Shown here one piece after another: positions 42,593-52,865 of a DNA stretch of 64,000 bases (positions are counted from its first letter, which is position 1; each line of letters opens with the position of its first letter). A model generated the notes under the pieces. It had not been told where the DNA came from and did not search any database. It saw nothing but the letters and a program-made list of their open reading frames with translations. Source of the DNA: Leishmania infantum JPCM5 (Eukaryota; Euglenozoa; Kinetoplastea; Trypanosomatida; Trypanosomatidae); NCBI RefSeq assembly GCF_000002875.2, contig NC_009388.2, positions 318,368 to 382,367 of the forward strand. Direction: 5' to 3'. The translations under genes and the position numbers were made by a program.

Positions 42593-44631
42593 TCCCCTCC
42601 TACCAGAGGACCGATGCGCCGATCCTTTGCCGGCAGCCGACTGAGCGTCAGCCCTCCGTCACACGCGGAGGCGCACGCACACGGCCGTAGACGTGTGCTT
42701 TCTCTCTCTATGCTTGTGAGCGAAGATGCGCCCGCGCCTGGGTGCGTATCAGACTGGGCGTGTATGCTGACGAATACTTCCGTTTCTTCGCTAGCGGGAG
42801 AGATATGGACGGAGGGAGGGAGAAGGGAGGGGGGAGTTGCATCGAGGCCATTGAGCGAGTTCGCACATTCGTCTCCGTAGATCCGACTGCTGGGGGCGGT
42901 GTGCCTGTGCGGTCGCGCCGCCTACACCGAGAGGGCCACAACGGCAGGCATAGAGGGTGTCTCTCTCATACAGGGGCATCAATACACGCATGTGCCTGTA
43001 CTTGTGCACGGACAAGAGTGCTGTCCCACACGTCTTTCCAGCCTCCTGTCTCACGAGGTGAAGACATGAAGGGGGTGGTGTGGGCGAGACTCACCCTGGA
43101 AGCACAGGCAGTGAAACTGACGAGAGATAAGAGGCCATGATGTCGCTGGGGCCCTCATTCTCCAAGAGAAGGTAAACTAAAGCGTGCGCTGACAGGCAGA
43201 AGCAAGACAGCGCTGGCACTGGCCGAAGGATAGAAAGCACGATTGCCCCGCCCCCGATCTCGTCGCACCGTTGTGTTCCCGAGAAGAGGCGTGCAACGAT
43301 GAGTGGGCGGTGCGCAAAGGGAGGGGCACTCATACTTGCCCGCAGGGACCGGTGCACACTTGCCTTCGCTGGTTTAGGGGAACGATGTGAGCAGGAGAAG
43401 CGAGAGCGAGAGTCCGTCGACAGCACTCGCACTGTGCAACGCACGCCTTTACCATCGCGTGTCCATGCGTATGTGATGCCACCCGGGCAGCGATGATTAC
43501 TTACTGATCAGCGAGTGACGCCGCCGTGCGAGTTGGCGCACGTAAGAGGAGACATGGATGGAAGAAAGCGGGAGAGCGGGATGGTGACACGAAGGGAGGG
43601 GTGTGGTGAGGGGTGCAGCGAACCGACGAGCATGCTATAAACGTAGCACGGGGGGGGTTCGGGGAGGACATCGACCCTGGTTGACCATGGCATGCGCTCC
43701 GACGGGATGCGCCCATCCCATCTGTACGCCAGGGAGAAGGCAGGAGGAGACGACGGGGTGGGGGTGGGGGCGGCGGGGTGCGAAGTGTCATCGTACACGC
43801 GAAACAAGCACATGGAAGACAAACAGCGAAGCGCTGTCGGAGCCCTTTGCGACGCCCTACGCGACGGCCCGAACCCCTCCGTTTCCTTCTCCCTCTGCAT
43901 GCACCGGTCGTGCCCTGCATGCGTGCGCATCGCTTGGCAAGCCGGCTTAGAAGAGATTCCAGAGAAGAACGAGAAGGGGCTCACACGGACATACGCGGAG
44001 CTTAATCGGCTTGTCTCACAGGAACGAGTTAATGGGAAGGTGTGCGAGGGGCGAGAGAACAGGAGGGGCCACTGCGCGTGAACCCGTGTTTCGATGGCAA
44101 GGGAAGTCCCGCACGCGCCCACGTCCTCGACGGCGTCCTTCTCTTCCCTCCCTTGTACCTCGCTCTCCTTCTCCTTCATTCCTCTTCCTTAGAAGTCGCT
44201 AGTACTCCTTCGCTGTTAGCGGGCCTCCACACACATGACTCGCGCGCGTGCGAGTTGCATTGGGGCCATCACAGGTGTTATCTGTATCGGCCCTCACCCC
44301 CGACCTTTTCTAGCCCTCACGCTCTTGAGCCCACCTACACATTTTTAAGCGAAGCAGACGGCGAAGTTAGGAGAGAGAGAGGAGGGCGGAGGCGGCACAC
44401 AGAGACATGCGTATGCGTACACGCGTAGGCGGCGCACACGCGCGACATTCGGCAGAGACACGTGCTGCGCCGGCAGGTGAGCAGCCGAAGGGGAGCAACA
44501 GCCACGAGACGCGACGACGAAGAAGGCGGCCAAGGCGTTGAGGGGCAGAGGTGCCGTGCTTGGGAAAGAGATGAGGGGGAGCGAGAGGGATGCCGAGCCG
44601 TCCCTGATCACGTCCGTGGGCGTCTTCTCAC
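42593..44631. other. Long intergenic region, about 2.0 kb, no gene recognised
   Basis: This is the longest gene-free stretch within the array. Open frames are present on both strands but have shadow-like or low-complexity composition and no recognisable domain. It holds G/A-rich and C/T-rich runs. It should contain the 3' UTR of the SSF1 gene and the leader of the FCP1-like gene. A degenerate retroposon or a small unannotated RNA cannot be excluded by eye. Confidence 0.5.
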
Positions 44632-45774
44632 TCACTCTTCGTCTCCAGCGACGTACCCGTCGCCGTCGCCATCGCCGTTGCCGTTGCCGTCCCCGTGTGC
44701 TACCTCAAACGGGTTCGCCTGTTGCGCCTCGGCGGCTGCCTCGCGACGTTGGCGCTTGCGCTCGAGCCTGTCTTCGCGCTTCTGACGCTTGCGCTGCACG
44801 TTTTCATCCTGCAGGGCGCGTCGCTTCGCCTTCTCCGTCTTGCGTGCGCGCACTTTCGACGCGTTCACCTGCACCTCGCGCAGCGTCTTCTTCTCGGTGC
44901 GGTGGTAGATGACCTCGCCGCCGGCAAAGCCGTTCTCGACCTTGCTCAGCTGCAGCGTCATGCGCGGACCGATCTCCTGCAGCTTCACGCGGCACTGCTC
45001 TCGATGCTGGCGGAAGGGCTGCACAAGCGGCACCTCCTCTCCCTCACCGTCCGTGTCTGACCAGGCGTCCTCGCGGTCTAGCACCTCGTCGATGCTCTCC
45101 AGCGTACCTAGCTTGGTGGGACGTCTGTTTTCTAAGAGCTTCTTTACTGTCTTGGTGACACCGACGGTGCGCGCGTTCACGTAGTAGTGACGCACCTCCA
45201 CCACGTGCTCGACGTGGTCGTAGTGAAAGAGGCAGATGCGCTGAATTTCGCTGCTCTGAATCGTCTGCACGTTGAGCGATGGAAACAGTGCCTTGAACGT
45301 GGCCATCAGCAGCGGCACTTCCGCGCGGTGCGCCAGGTCGGGGTGTGTGAAGTTGTTCAGCACGACGATCGGCGCCACCTCCCATGCGGCCCGGTCGACT
45401 GCCACGGGACGGCGCTGCTTGGCGACGATCTCCTTGTGAAGGGTGAAGCTCAACACGCGAAACGACAGCGTGGGGCCGTTGAAGAAGCGCATGATGCGCA
45501 GCGACGTCCCCTGTGATGGGGCTGTAAACAACTGCAGGTGCGAGGCGCTGAAGGTGGCGGCTACGGCGAGGAAGTCTTTCAGCGACTTGTTCTTGCCGTG
45601 CAGCTTCTTGCTGCTCCACGGGAGAAAGACATTGCGCCACTCGTGCATCAGCGAGCGCACGTGAACGCCGACATCGCCGCGGTAGATGATGATGGACTTG
45701 GGTGTTCTCTTGTCTGCCTCGGTTGTGTCCAGCTTGCCCGGCATCGCCGTGCTGCCCTTCGCTGTCTTGCCCAT
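44632..45774 (-). CDS. SSF1: Brix-domain ribosome biogenesis protein, SSF1/Peter Pan
   Basis: 380 residues from the ATG at 45774 (MGKTAKGSTAMPGKLD). The Brix domain spans about 26-290 and has typical features: a start like PKSIIIYRGDVG, then LMHEWRNVFLPWSSKKLHGK, TLSFRVLSFTLHKEIV, PIVVLNNF, FPSLNVQTIQSSEIQRICLF and the C-terminal IGPRMTLQLSKVENG. SSF1/PPAN is a nucleolar factor needed for processing of the large-subunit rRNA precursor. The tail is a Lys/Arg-rich helix (about 300-350, RKRQKREDRLERKRQRRE) that would hold a nuclear signal, then an acidic Asp/Gly repeat end. Length is close to the family's usual size. Confidence 0.92.
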   Translation of the reverse strand: MGKTAKGSTAMPGKLDTTEADKRTPKSIIIYRGDVGVHVRSLMHEWRNVFLPWSSKKLHGKNKSLKDFLAVAATFSASHLQLFTAPSQGTSLRIMRFFNGPTLSFRVLSFTLHKEIVAKQRRPVAVDRAAWEVAPIVVLNNFTHPDLAHRAEVPLLMATFKALFPSLNVQTIQSSEIQRICLFHYDHVEHVVEVRHYYVNARTVGVTKTVKKLLENRRPTKLGTLESIDEVLDREDAWSDTDGEGEEVPLVQPFRQHREQCRVKLQEIGPRMTLQLSKVENGFAGGEVIYHRTEKKTLREVQVNASKVRARKTEKAKRRALQDENVQRKRQKREDRLERKRQRREAAAEAQQANPFEVAHGDGNGNGDGDGDGYVAGDEE

Positions 45775-46933
45775 TTTTGCAGTGATTTCGTCTTTGCTGT
45801 TGCGTTCGCTTGAAGTCGTCGATCAAGCCGACGAAATAAGAGTGCGTGAGGGAGAAGGGGGTCGATGTGTGGGGGACGCAGCCTACAGTGCGCGGGTCGA
45901 GAGACTGCGATGGAGAAGGCAAGACCCGTAGCTGATGAGCGTGGGTGCGTCTTTGTACGCGCACTGGGGCGGGCACAGGTACTTGCACACGGGGAGAGAG
46001 CTATATGTGTAAAGGGGGGACAGAGGGGGCTGGGGTGGAGGGGGTGGGGACTGCCGCGCCCGCAGTGCAGCGCAATCTTCTACGGCTCACTGCAGCTCGA
46101 GAGAGAAGAGAGGGGAGGCGCGGCAAAACAGGAGATGGTCGTGCTGATGTGTAAGTGACAGCAGGTAGATAGAGGTATGTGCATGTATGCGTTTGCGTTG
46201 GAGAAGAGCGCGCAATCCACGCACCAACGACGACATGGCAACATCCTTCACAGACAGAAAACAACTCTGTGCCTCGCCGCACAGCAGAGTCACCCCGAAA
46301 ACGGAGGACTCGCAGAAGGACGAGAGAGGAAGCGGCGTTGAAGGCAAGATCGCTGCCGCAATGATCGAGGCGGTCGGCGCCTCTGCAAGTGTGCGTTTGC
46401 CTGCGCGTTGGTTCGAATGCATGCGTGCGCGTATGTGCAGATGGGTAGGAGAGAGGAACAGCGATCGATATCTGGTGAGTGCACGAAGCGACGGCTGGGT
46501 AGGGGGAGGGCGAGAGAGAACTGAGGCAGTGACTCCATGCTCCACCTCCCCCATCTCCAACCGTGTCGCGCGCTGACTCGCGTGCTGTTATTTCTTTGCT
46601 CACTTTCTTGCCGTACGCGAGAGGAGAGCGACAACCGAAAAGGGCAAGACGAAGCGAAAACGGAAAAGGTTCATCCTGGGGCCGGGGGTGGGGTAGGGTG
46701 GGGAGTCGGCGTGGTGACGAGGCAGGGCGAGGGCGGCTTCTCTTGCCTCCTCCAGCGCACACAGAGTGCGTGCCCCACCCTCTGATGGCAGTGGGCAGTC
46801 CCTGCTTCTCTACTTCTCGCTCTCTTCGCCGTCTTCGTCGAGAGCTTCGCTGCACCTGTGGCACAACCCTTATCCAGCACCCACGAACCATCACCGCACG
46901 CACCGATATGAATGATGATAGGCGATGCGGCGC
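45775..46933. other. Intergenic region, about 1.16 kb
   Basis: No gene is recognised. The left half of the region lies downstream of SSF1's start and should hold its 5' leader; the remainder is the 3' UTR of the pyrophosphatase gene. G/A-rich runs lie near 46010-46050. Confidence 0.55.
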
Positions 46934-47725
46934 CTACCGAAGCCAATAGCCCGGGTTGACGCACTTCCCCTCCACCAAGGCGTTATACTGCGAGGCGCAC
47001 TGGGAGACGATGCCCAGCGCCGTCTCGGCATCCTTGATCACCTTGTTAAAGGCAAACTCGTTCCTCTTCTTGCCATCCGGCACCTTATAGTTCTCGAACC
47101 AGTCGATGATGGTCGCTTGCAACTCCTGCGGCACCTTCGACAGCATCCCGTAGCCCTCGCCCGCCGTCGCCGACACAGACTCGACGATGATCTTCCAGTC
47201 GGTCTCGCCCTCGTCAATCAGACCGAGCACACCGAGGATGCGCACTGGTCCGTAGGTGCCCACGCGATGCGGCGTGCCGATGTGTACGACGTCGACGGGG
47301 TCGCCGTCGCCGATGCACTTGGTGTTCGGGTCGATGTGCACCGGATCCTCCCAGGTGCGGGGCAGGAATCCGTAGTTGAAGGGCATGTCGCCGTACGAGA
47401 AGTACCGCAGCGGCTGCCCCTCCTTGCTCTTGAAAATGTCCTGCTTGATGGGGTTGTGCGGCTCCTCCTTGCTCAGCTCGAGCTTCGCGCGCGTGCCCTT
47501 CGGGATCTCAGTCACGCAGGTGAGGACAAGCTGATCGTCAGAAGCGCCAGCGTACAGGGGCAAGTCGTGCCATGCCGACACTATGGCGTCTGTGGCGCCA
47601 ACTTTGTAAAACATGCGCCACGCCTTGCTGCCGGCGGGGCCCTCCTCCGTGGTGTTGTAGACGGGCAGGGCCACAGCGCTGGCCGCCGACTTGCTGCTAA
47701 GGAGTCTCAACGCTCGACTCAGCAT
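46934..47725 (-). CDS. Soluble (family I) inorganic pyrophosphatase
   Basis: 263 residues from the ATG at 47725. The enzyme hydrolyses pyrophosphate to two phosphates with Mg2+. Family I features are clear: FSYGDMPFNYGFLPRTWEDP, the metal-binding signature DGDPVDVVHIG near 140-150, ILGVLGLIDEGETDWKIIVE and the Lys-containing WFENYKVPDGKKRNEFAF. About 45 residues precede the core (MLSRALRLLSSKSAASAVAL), basic and acid-free, so mitochondrial or other organellar targeting is possible. In Leishmania I recall a pyrophosphatase gene near the end of chromosome 3, in keeping with this position. C/T-rich sequence followed by AG lies immediately before the ATG. Confidence 0.95.
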   Translation of the reverse strand: MLSRALRLLSSKSAASAVALPVYNTTEEGPAGSKAWRMFYKVGATDAIVSAWHDLPLYAGASDDQLVLTCVTEIPKGTRAKLELSKEEPHNPIKQDIFKSKEGQPLRYFSYGDMPFNYGFLPRTWEDPVHIDPNTKCIGDGDPVDVVHIGTPHRVGTYGPVRILGVLGLIDEGETDWKIIVESVSATAGEGYGMLSKVPQELQATIIDWFENYKVPDGKKRNEFAFNKVIKDAETALGIVSQCASQYNALVEGKCVNPGYWLR

Positions 47726-48001
47726 CTGCGTAAGAGGTCCTGCTCAGCGAAGAAGAAGGGCACACGCCTATGCCTGTGCGGATGCTGTTGACACTGTGCG
47801 GGTGAATGAGTGGCGAGGGAGAGGGAGGTAAAGGGCGTGGGGACAGCAAGTGCGTGCGCACCCGTCATCGCGCTCGTAGGCCGCGAGGGAGCCCCGCATA
47901 GGCAAGTGGCCGTCGACAAACGACAGGGAAGCGCAACCGTGTTTGCCCGTATGCGAGGAGGAGTACATACACATATACGTCCACACATATACGCACACAC
48001 G

Positions 48002-48039
<38 letters not shown>

Positions 48040-48453
48040 CACGCACACCCGTAAGCACGTACACGCGCACGTCTGCGACCCGCCTCATCTTGGCTCGGCG
48101 GAGTTGCACAGCGCGCGCACAAAGGCAATAGGGATGAGGGAGAGAGCAAGAGAGACGAGGCGCAGAAAACGCGGCCGCAGCCAACGTACGCGCAACGGGC
48201 AGAGCATCAGATGCAGCCGTCCACACAGCGCAAACGTATAAACGGAGCCTCTCAACAGCTTACGATCAGTAGCACACCGCAGGGCTGGAGAGAGGGAAGC
48301 AAAGGGGGGGGTGGGGTGGGGGAGGAAGCGGGGCTGCTCGGGGCCGGTGTCTGCGCGTGTGTGAATTAGTACTGTCTTCGCTCTCGCGCTGTCTCAGCTT
48401 CCCTCCTCCCTTTTCTCCTTCTGTTCCTCTTTTCAATTTCTTCGAAAAGCAGC
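47726..48453. other. Intergenic region with CA/TA microsatellite
   Basis: No gene is seen across about 0.73 kb. It contains a compound CA-TA-CA microsatellite near 47993-48046. It should hold the 3' UTR of the SFT2-like gene and the leader of the pyrophosphatase gene. Confidence 0.6.
47993..48046. repeat. Compound (CA)n(TA)n(CA)n microsatellite
   Basis: A run of CA units passes into about 12 TA units and back to CA units. The self-complementary TA core could extrude a cruciform and is likely length-variable between strains. Confidence 0.9.
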
Positions 48454-49110
48454 TCAGCCGAGAATGACTCCGATGCAACTGTTGACGCCCTTTGCAATGG
48501 CACTTACCACCGGGCTGAATATCATGGAAGCGTAGGAGAGTGCAATCTTCAGCGTCTGACGCGCGTAGGGGATGTAACTAAGCGCGTACCACAAGATGCA
48601 CGCCAACTGCACGAGTGCGAAGAACACACACAGCAGTTTGGACTGGAACCACAGCGCGCTTAGCAACGTCATCACAATGGAGATGACATACAGACACGCC
48701 GCTTCGAACCGGTTCGCCTCGAACATGGTGCGCAGCTGCTGCGCGCACCCGGCGAGGAACATGGTGGAGCACATACAGAAGATGTTTCCGCATGTCATGA
48801 AGAAGCTGAACTTCTTCGGCCGAAACCACATCGCCATGCCCAGGAGGATGAAGAGGATGCCCATGCCCATCATCATGAAGAACCCAGTGATGCGCTGCGT
48901 GTAGGTAAGGTCTGTCATCTCAGAGAGCCCCTCCATGTATCCTTGCTCTGGCGGCATCTCCGCCAGGAGCGCCGTGTCAGGCGGCGGTTCATCGGACACG
49001 AGGCTAAGTGCTTTGTACTTGAACTGTGACCAGTACTGGTGCAGCTTGTTCTCACCGTCATCCTGCAGCACGCCGGGGTTGCGCTGGCGCCCCGAGTCGA
49101 CCATCGTCAT
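48454..49110 (-). CDS. SFT2: SFT2-like vesicle transport membrane protein
   Basis: 218 residues from the ATG at 49110 (MTMVDSGRQRN); the open frame reaches slightly farther only from a GTG. A cytosolic N-terminus of about 75 residues is followed by four hydrophobic helices. The core matches SFT2/GOT1 family style: GMGILFILLGMAMWFRPKKF, then CGNIFCMCSTMFLAGCAQQL, ACLYVISIVMTLLSALWFQS and LACILWYALSYIPYAR, the last being the family hallmark. In yeast Sft2 acts in retrograde vesicle fusion at the Golgi with syntaxin partners. Role here is inferred from family membership. Confidence 0.92.
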   Translation of the reverse strand: MTMVDSGRQRNPGVLQDDGENKLHQYWSQFKYKALSLVSDEPPPDTALLAEMPPEQGYMEGLSEMTDLTYTQRITGFFMMMGMGILFILLGMAMWFRPKKFSFFMTCGNIFCMCSTMFLAGCAQQLRTMFEANRFEAACLYVISIVMTLLSALWFQSKLLCVFFALVQLACILWYALSYIPYARQTLKIALSYASMIFSPVVSAIAKGVNSCIGVILG

Positions 49111-50175
49111 GTGTCGCCTCACTTTCGATGCGTGAATTCGACCTCTCTTCCTCGTCAGGGAGAGAGGGGTGGCCGAGTGCTACACAGACAGAGGCTGACA
49201 GGCAGACAGAAGACGGATGGAAGTGACGCAGACAGGGAGGGAAGAAGCGTGGTGGGTGGAGAGGCGATTAGGTCACAAATGGAACACGCGCGCGGCCCTT
49301 CCTCGATAGAGGGGACAGAAAAAGCACAACAACGAACACGGCCAAGTCCACTACGCATTCCGCTCTTCGCCTTTTCGCAGCAGCAGCAGCAGCGCTGCAG
49401 TGCTCAGGAAAGCGTTGGGTTATGCCGTCACGCACAGATGGACGGCGTGCACGCGATCAAACCGAGCGTTGTGTGGAGAGAGGGGTGGATGGGAGTGGGA
49501 CACGGAAGAGTAGATGAGTGACTCGCTCGATGATGTTGCTGTCCGTGGCAGTGATGAAGACTAATGCCGTTACGACACACCCATCAGCATCGGTAGTGCA
49601 CAGATATGTACTGACACGTGCACACACGCATGCGGGTCACGACAAGGAAAGGAGATAGACGGAGGCAGAGTGGAGTGAGTAACGAGCGGCATTCGGCAAA
49701 GGCGGGGGAGACGATGAAGCAGAACGTCACCAAAGGGGGAGAAGCGAGCGGATAAAGGGTTGGGTGGAAGGGGGAGGGCGCATCTGTCCTTGCGAGAGAG
49801 AGCGGCAGCATCAGCACCGTTCCAGCTATCCTGGCGACGATGGAGGATCTGCCTTGAGAAATGTACTTTCATTGTGGAGCGGGGGAGGCGACACTGGGCC
49901 CTGCGATACCACTCGCTGTGTGCGTGTGTGTGTGTGTGTGCCACCCGCCCGCCCACCCCGCCATCGGGGATGCAAGAGAGAAGAGGCCCAACGAAAGAGG
50001 CCGGGGGGAGGAGGGGAGGGTGTGCCGCACGTGAGAGGGGCAGCGAGACACGTCACTCACACCGGTAGGGCAAATCACACGAAAGCGAGAGAAAGAGAAA
50101 CGAAGGCGCCGAGGCTATGCATTAGGAGGGGTGGGCAAATAGGGAAAGCAGAGGGGAAGGGGGGGGGCGGGTGCG
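49111..50175. other. Intergenic region, about 1.07 kb
   Basis: No gene is recognised. It contains a GT run near 49921-49941, a CAG run near 49378-49393 and several G/A-rich stretches. It should hold the 3' UTR of the amidohydrolase gene and the leader of the SFT2-like gene. Confidence 0.55.
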
Positions 50176-52269
50176 TCAGCGCGAGCGGTCGTACTCTACG
50201 ACTCCGCCGACGATCGTGTAGGCGACGTGCGGCTCCTGGTGGCGCGGCCACCACCGTGCGTTCGCGCCCTCCACGCCTGCCATCTGCTCCATCTCCTCGT
50301 CGTCCAGCCAGTCCGCCGCCCACACTGTGATGTCAGCATACTTGCCCACATCTAGTGTGCCGAGGTAGTTCTCCATGAACATGCCGTGCGCGCCCTCGTA
50401 CGTGTACGTGCGCAGCGCCGCATCCATGGAGATGCACTCGGCGGGATTCCAAGTGTCGTGGTAGCGCCGCACTGCAGTTGCCGCGCCGGCGGCTGTGTTG
50501 TCGGCCGGCGGCTGCGCCTGCTGTTGGCTCCTGTACTGCGCCTCCTCCGCCACCAGCGCCGCCATCACGTCCGGCACGCGTGTCACCGCGCCGCGCAGCC
50601 CGTCGTTCACGTCCGCCGGCGCCACTGGCCAGTCGGAGCCCAGGTCCACGCGGATTTTCGCCGCCAGCAGCGTCCCCCACATGTACGACGTGTCCTTGCG
50701 GCGCTGCCCCAGGAGCATGTCCACGTAGTCGCCATCGAACAGAAGGTGACAGGGCTGCATGGACGCGATGATGCCGTACTGCGCCATGCGCTTCACCTCC
50801 TTCGTCATGTTGGACATGTGCTGGCAGTGCTCCACGCGCGAGCGCGGGTCGGCGCGGAAGCGCGCAACCGCCGCCGCAACTCCTGCCTCCGCCCCGCGCT
50901 CACGCAGCCAGTCCGCCGACGCGCACAACGCGCGGTTGACTGTTGCTACAGCGCGATCGCCAATCGCGTGCACAACGCACTGCAAGTCGTGCGAGTGCGC
51001 AACGCGGATCGCGCTTTGCAGCTCCAGACGCGACATCGTCAACAGTCCGCACGGGCACTGCCTGCCCGATCGCTCTTTCAGGATCGCACTGATCGCCGCG
51101 TCATCCAGGTCGCTGTCGATGTCGCCCTCCGTCGTCACATTGTAGCCATAGGGCCGGTTCATCGCCGCCGTGCGCGAGCTCAACGACCCGTCCGCGAACA
51201 GTTTCACTGCGCCTAGCAGCAGGTAGCCGCCGCCGGCCGCCGGCGGCGTCATGGTAAAGCGGTAGGGCAGCGTGAAGTCGTCGCTGCGGCCCGACTGCAC
51301 CGCGTCCGTCGTCATCACGCGGTAGAACTTGTCCATGAAGCGCTCCACATCGTTCAGCGGCACGCCGTACCGCACGCGCAGCCGCATCGCGCCCTCACGC
51401 TCCATCTGCGCGAGGAAGTCGATCTCGCTCACGTTGTCCGTGTACGTGGTCGACATCATGGAGAAGACGGAGGTGAAACCGAGCGAGAGAAGGTGTTCAG
51501 TAGCGGCCTCGAGCGCACGGCGTTGATTGGCGGGCGTGTCAGCGGTAGGCGCGTAGCGCTTCGTCAGCTGGATGGCGTTGTCGCGGAGGACACCGTTCGG
51601 CTGACCGTTCTCGTTCAGCTCGATAACGCCACCCTCGACGGAGGTGATTAGCGGCTCGCCATCTTCGGCACCAGGGATGATGTGGCAGCTGCGCAGCGCG
51701 ACCGTATTCATAACAGCGGAGTGTATGTCCTTACTGTACATGACCAGGTGGATCTTCGTGCTCACCTCATCCAGCCACTCGCTCGTCGGCGAGCAGCCCA
51801 GCACCGCCTCGCTCCAGCCGACGCCGTACACCCAGCCGCCCTCCTCACGGTTGTAGCGGTGCTCCACGAAGTCGCGAACGATTGCTGTGAACTGTGTCCT
51901 GCTCGTCGCAGAGCCCAGCTGAGGTGCGAGCAACATGCGACCGCCGTCAAGGAAGTGCACATGGGAGTCGATGAAGCCTGGGTACACGGCGTGGCGGTGC
52001 TCACAGTCGATGACGCGGTACGACACCGTGCGCGGGCGGCCACCCACCACCGGCTGAGGGGTTGCTGCTGCCGCATCGACGGGCTGCGCAGCCACTAGCG
52101 CGCCGTAGCGCTGTTGCACCTCTGCGGTGCTACCGATGAAGCTGATGCGGCCGCCCTCCACCAGCAGCGCGTCAACCTCCGGCGGGTACGATGATGGCAC
52201 GGTCGGCTGCAGAGCCGAAGCGCCACGCCACACACGCCGCGCGTTGACGACGGCTAGTACAGAGGTCAT
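50176..52269 (-). CDS. Amidohydrolase family 3 (YtcJ-like) metal-dependent hydrolase
   Basis: 697 residues from the ATG at 52269 (MTSVLAVVNARRVW); the frame extends to 52362 only from a GTG. It has the amidohydrolase layout: an N-terminal beta segment, then the metal-binding HVH in GFIDSHVHFLDGG near 104-106, a candidate carboxylated Lys in GAVKLFADGSLSSRTAA near 353, HAIGDRAV near 430, EHCQHM near 478 and LGSDWPVAP near 545, and a C-terminal segment returning to the beta sandwich (LGTLDVGKYADITVW). YtcJ-like enzymes hydrolyse amide-type bonds, but substrates of most are unknown. Family 3 is mainly bacterial and fungal, so ancient transfer is possible. No signal peptide; probably cytosolic. 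Confidence 0.93.
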   Translation of the reverse strand: MTSVLAVVNARRVWRGASALQPTVPSSYPPEVDALLVEGGRISFIGSTAEVQQRYGALVAAQPVDAAAATPQPVVGGRPRTVSYRVIDCEHRHAVYPGFIDSHVHFLDGGRMLLAPQLGSATSRTQFTAIVRDFVEHRYNREEGGWVYGVGWSEAVLGCSPTSEWLDEVSTKIHLVMYSKDIHSAVMNTVALRSCHIIPGAEDGEPLITSVEGGVIELNENGQPNGVLRDNAIQLTKRYAPTADTPANQRRALEAATEHLLSLGFTSVFSMMSTTYTDNVSEIDFLAQMEREGAMRLRVRYGVPLNDVERFMDKFYRVMTTDAVQSGRSDDFTLPYRFTMTPPAAGGGYLLLGAVKLFADGSLSSRTAAMNRPYGYNVTTEGDIDSDLDDAAISAILKERSGRQCPCGLLTMSRLELQSAIRVAHSHDLQCVVHAIGDRAVATVNRALCASADWLRERGAEAGVAAAVARFRADPRSRVEHCQHMSNMTKEVKRMAQYGIIASMQPCHLLFDGDYVDMLLGQRRKDTSYMWGTLLAAKIRVDLGSDWPVAPADVNDGLRGAVTRVPDVMAALVAEEAQYRSQQQAQPPADNTAAGAATAVRRYHDTWNPAECISMDAALRTYTYEGAHGMFMENYLGTLDVGKYADITVWAADWLDDEEMEQMAGVEGANARWWPRHQEPHVAYTIVGGVVEYDRSR

Positions 52270-52865
52270 GGCGTTGCTGCCCTGTGCACGGGGTGGAGAG
52301 TGTGAGGCAGAGGAGAAACGACTGCTTAAAGGTGACCAAAAAAAAACGTGTGCGACTGTCACGCGCCGGTTATCGAATTACGGTCGCGGGCAGCAAGCGT
52401 GTGAGCCCCAAACATCGACGGGCGAAGGGGGAGGGAGGGAGATGGCGCTAGGCCGATGTGCGGTGCGGGAGCAGCGAGGCAATGAAAGCAACACGGAAAC
52501 TTGATGCCCCGTTAGTGTAGTGTAAACGTGGAGACGAACGCGCGTCCTCACCAGGGTTCAGGGGCGCACAGCGAGTGGAGGGAGAAACGCTACAGAGGCG
52601 CAACTCCCCCACGCACGCACCCACTGATGCGCAGCGAGTGCAAAAGCTGACGAGGAGGTTGCTGGCGCAGCGGTGCCGCCGCAGTCGGTTGTGTGAAAGG
52701 ACATGGACACAGAGGAAGAGAGGCGGAAGTGGATGGGTGGGGAGAAGGCAGACGGCAGAGCCTTTACAGCCCAGCCTTTACTTACCCCTCCCCCAAAATG
52801 GGCGCAACACATACACATAGGCGCAAGCGCAGGCAAAGACGGACAACCCCTACCTTGAGCACGAC
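52270..52865. other. Intergenic region, about 0.6 kb
   Basis: Apart from the predicted splice acceptor near 52282, nothing recognisable is seen. It should contain the 3' UTR of the gene at 52866-53852. Confidence 0.55.
52282..52283 (-). promoter_or_regulatory. Predicted spliced-leader acceptor AG for the amidohydrolase
   Basis: On the minus strand a C/T-rich tract of about 30 bases (about 52290-52325) is followed by GTGCACAG, 12 bases before the ATG at 52269. This supports ATG 52269 over the GTG farther upstream. Confidence 0.55.

Noticed and set aside
43508..44179. 223-codon minus-strand frame in the 2-kb spacer
   Set aside because: Composition is that of translated C/T-rich spacer DNA (Ser/Pro/Arg-rich, no domain) and it has no convincing splice site.
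46405..46420. GGTTCGAATGC, similar to a tRNA B box
   Set aside because: The T-arm stem cannot pair properly, and no A box or cloverleaf is found upstream.
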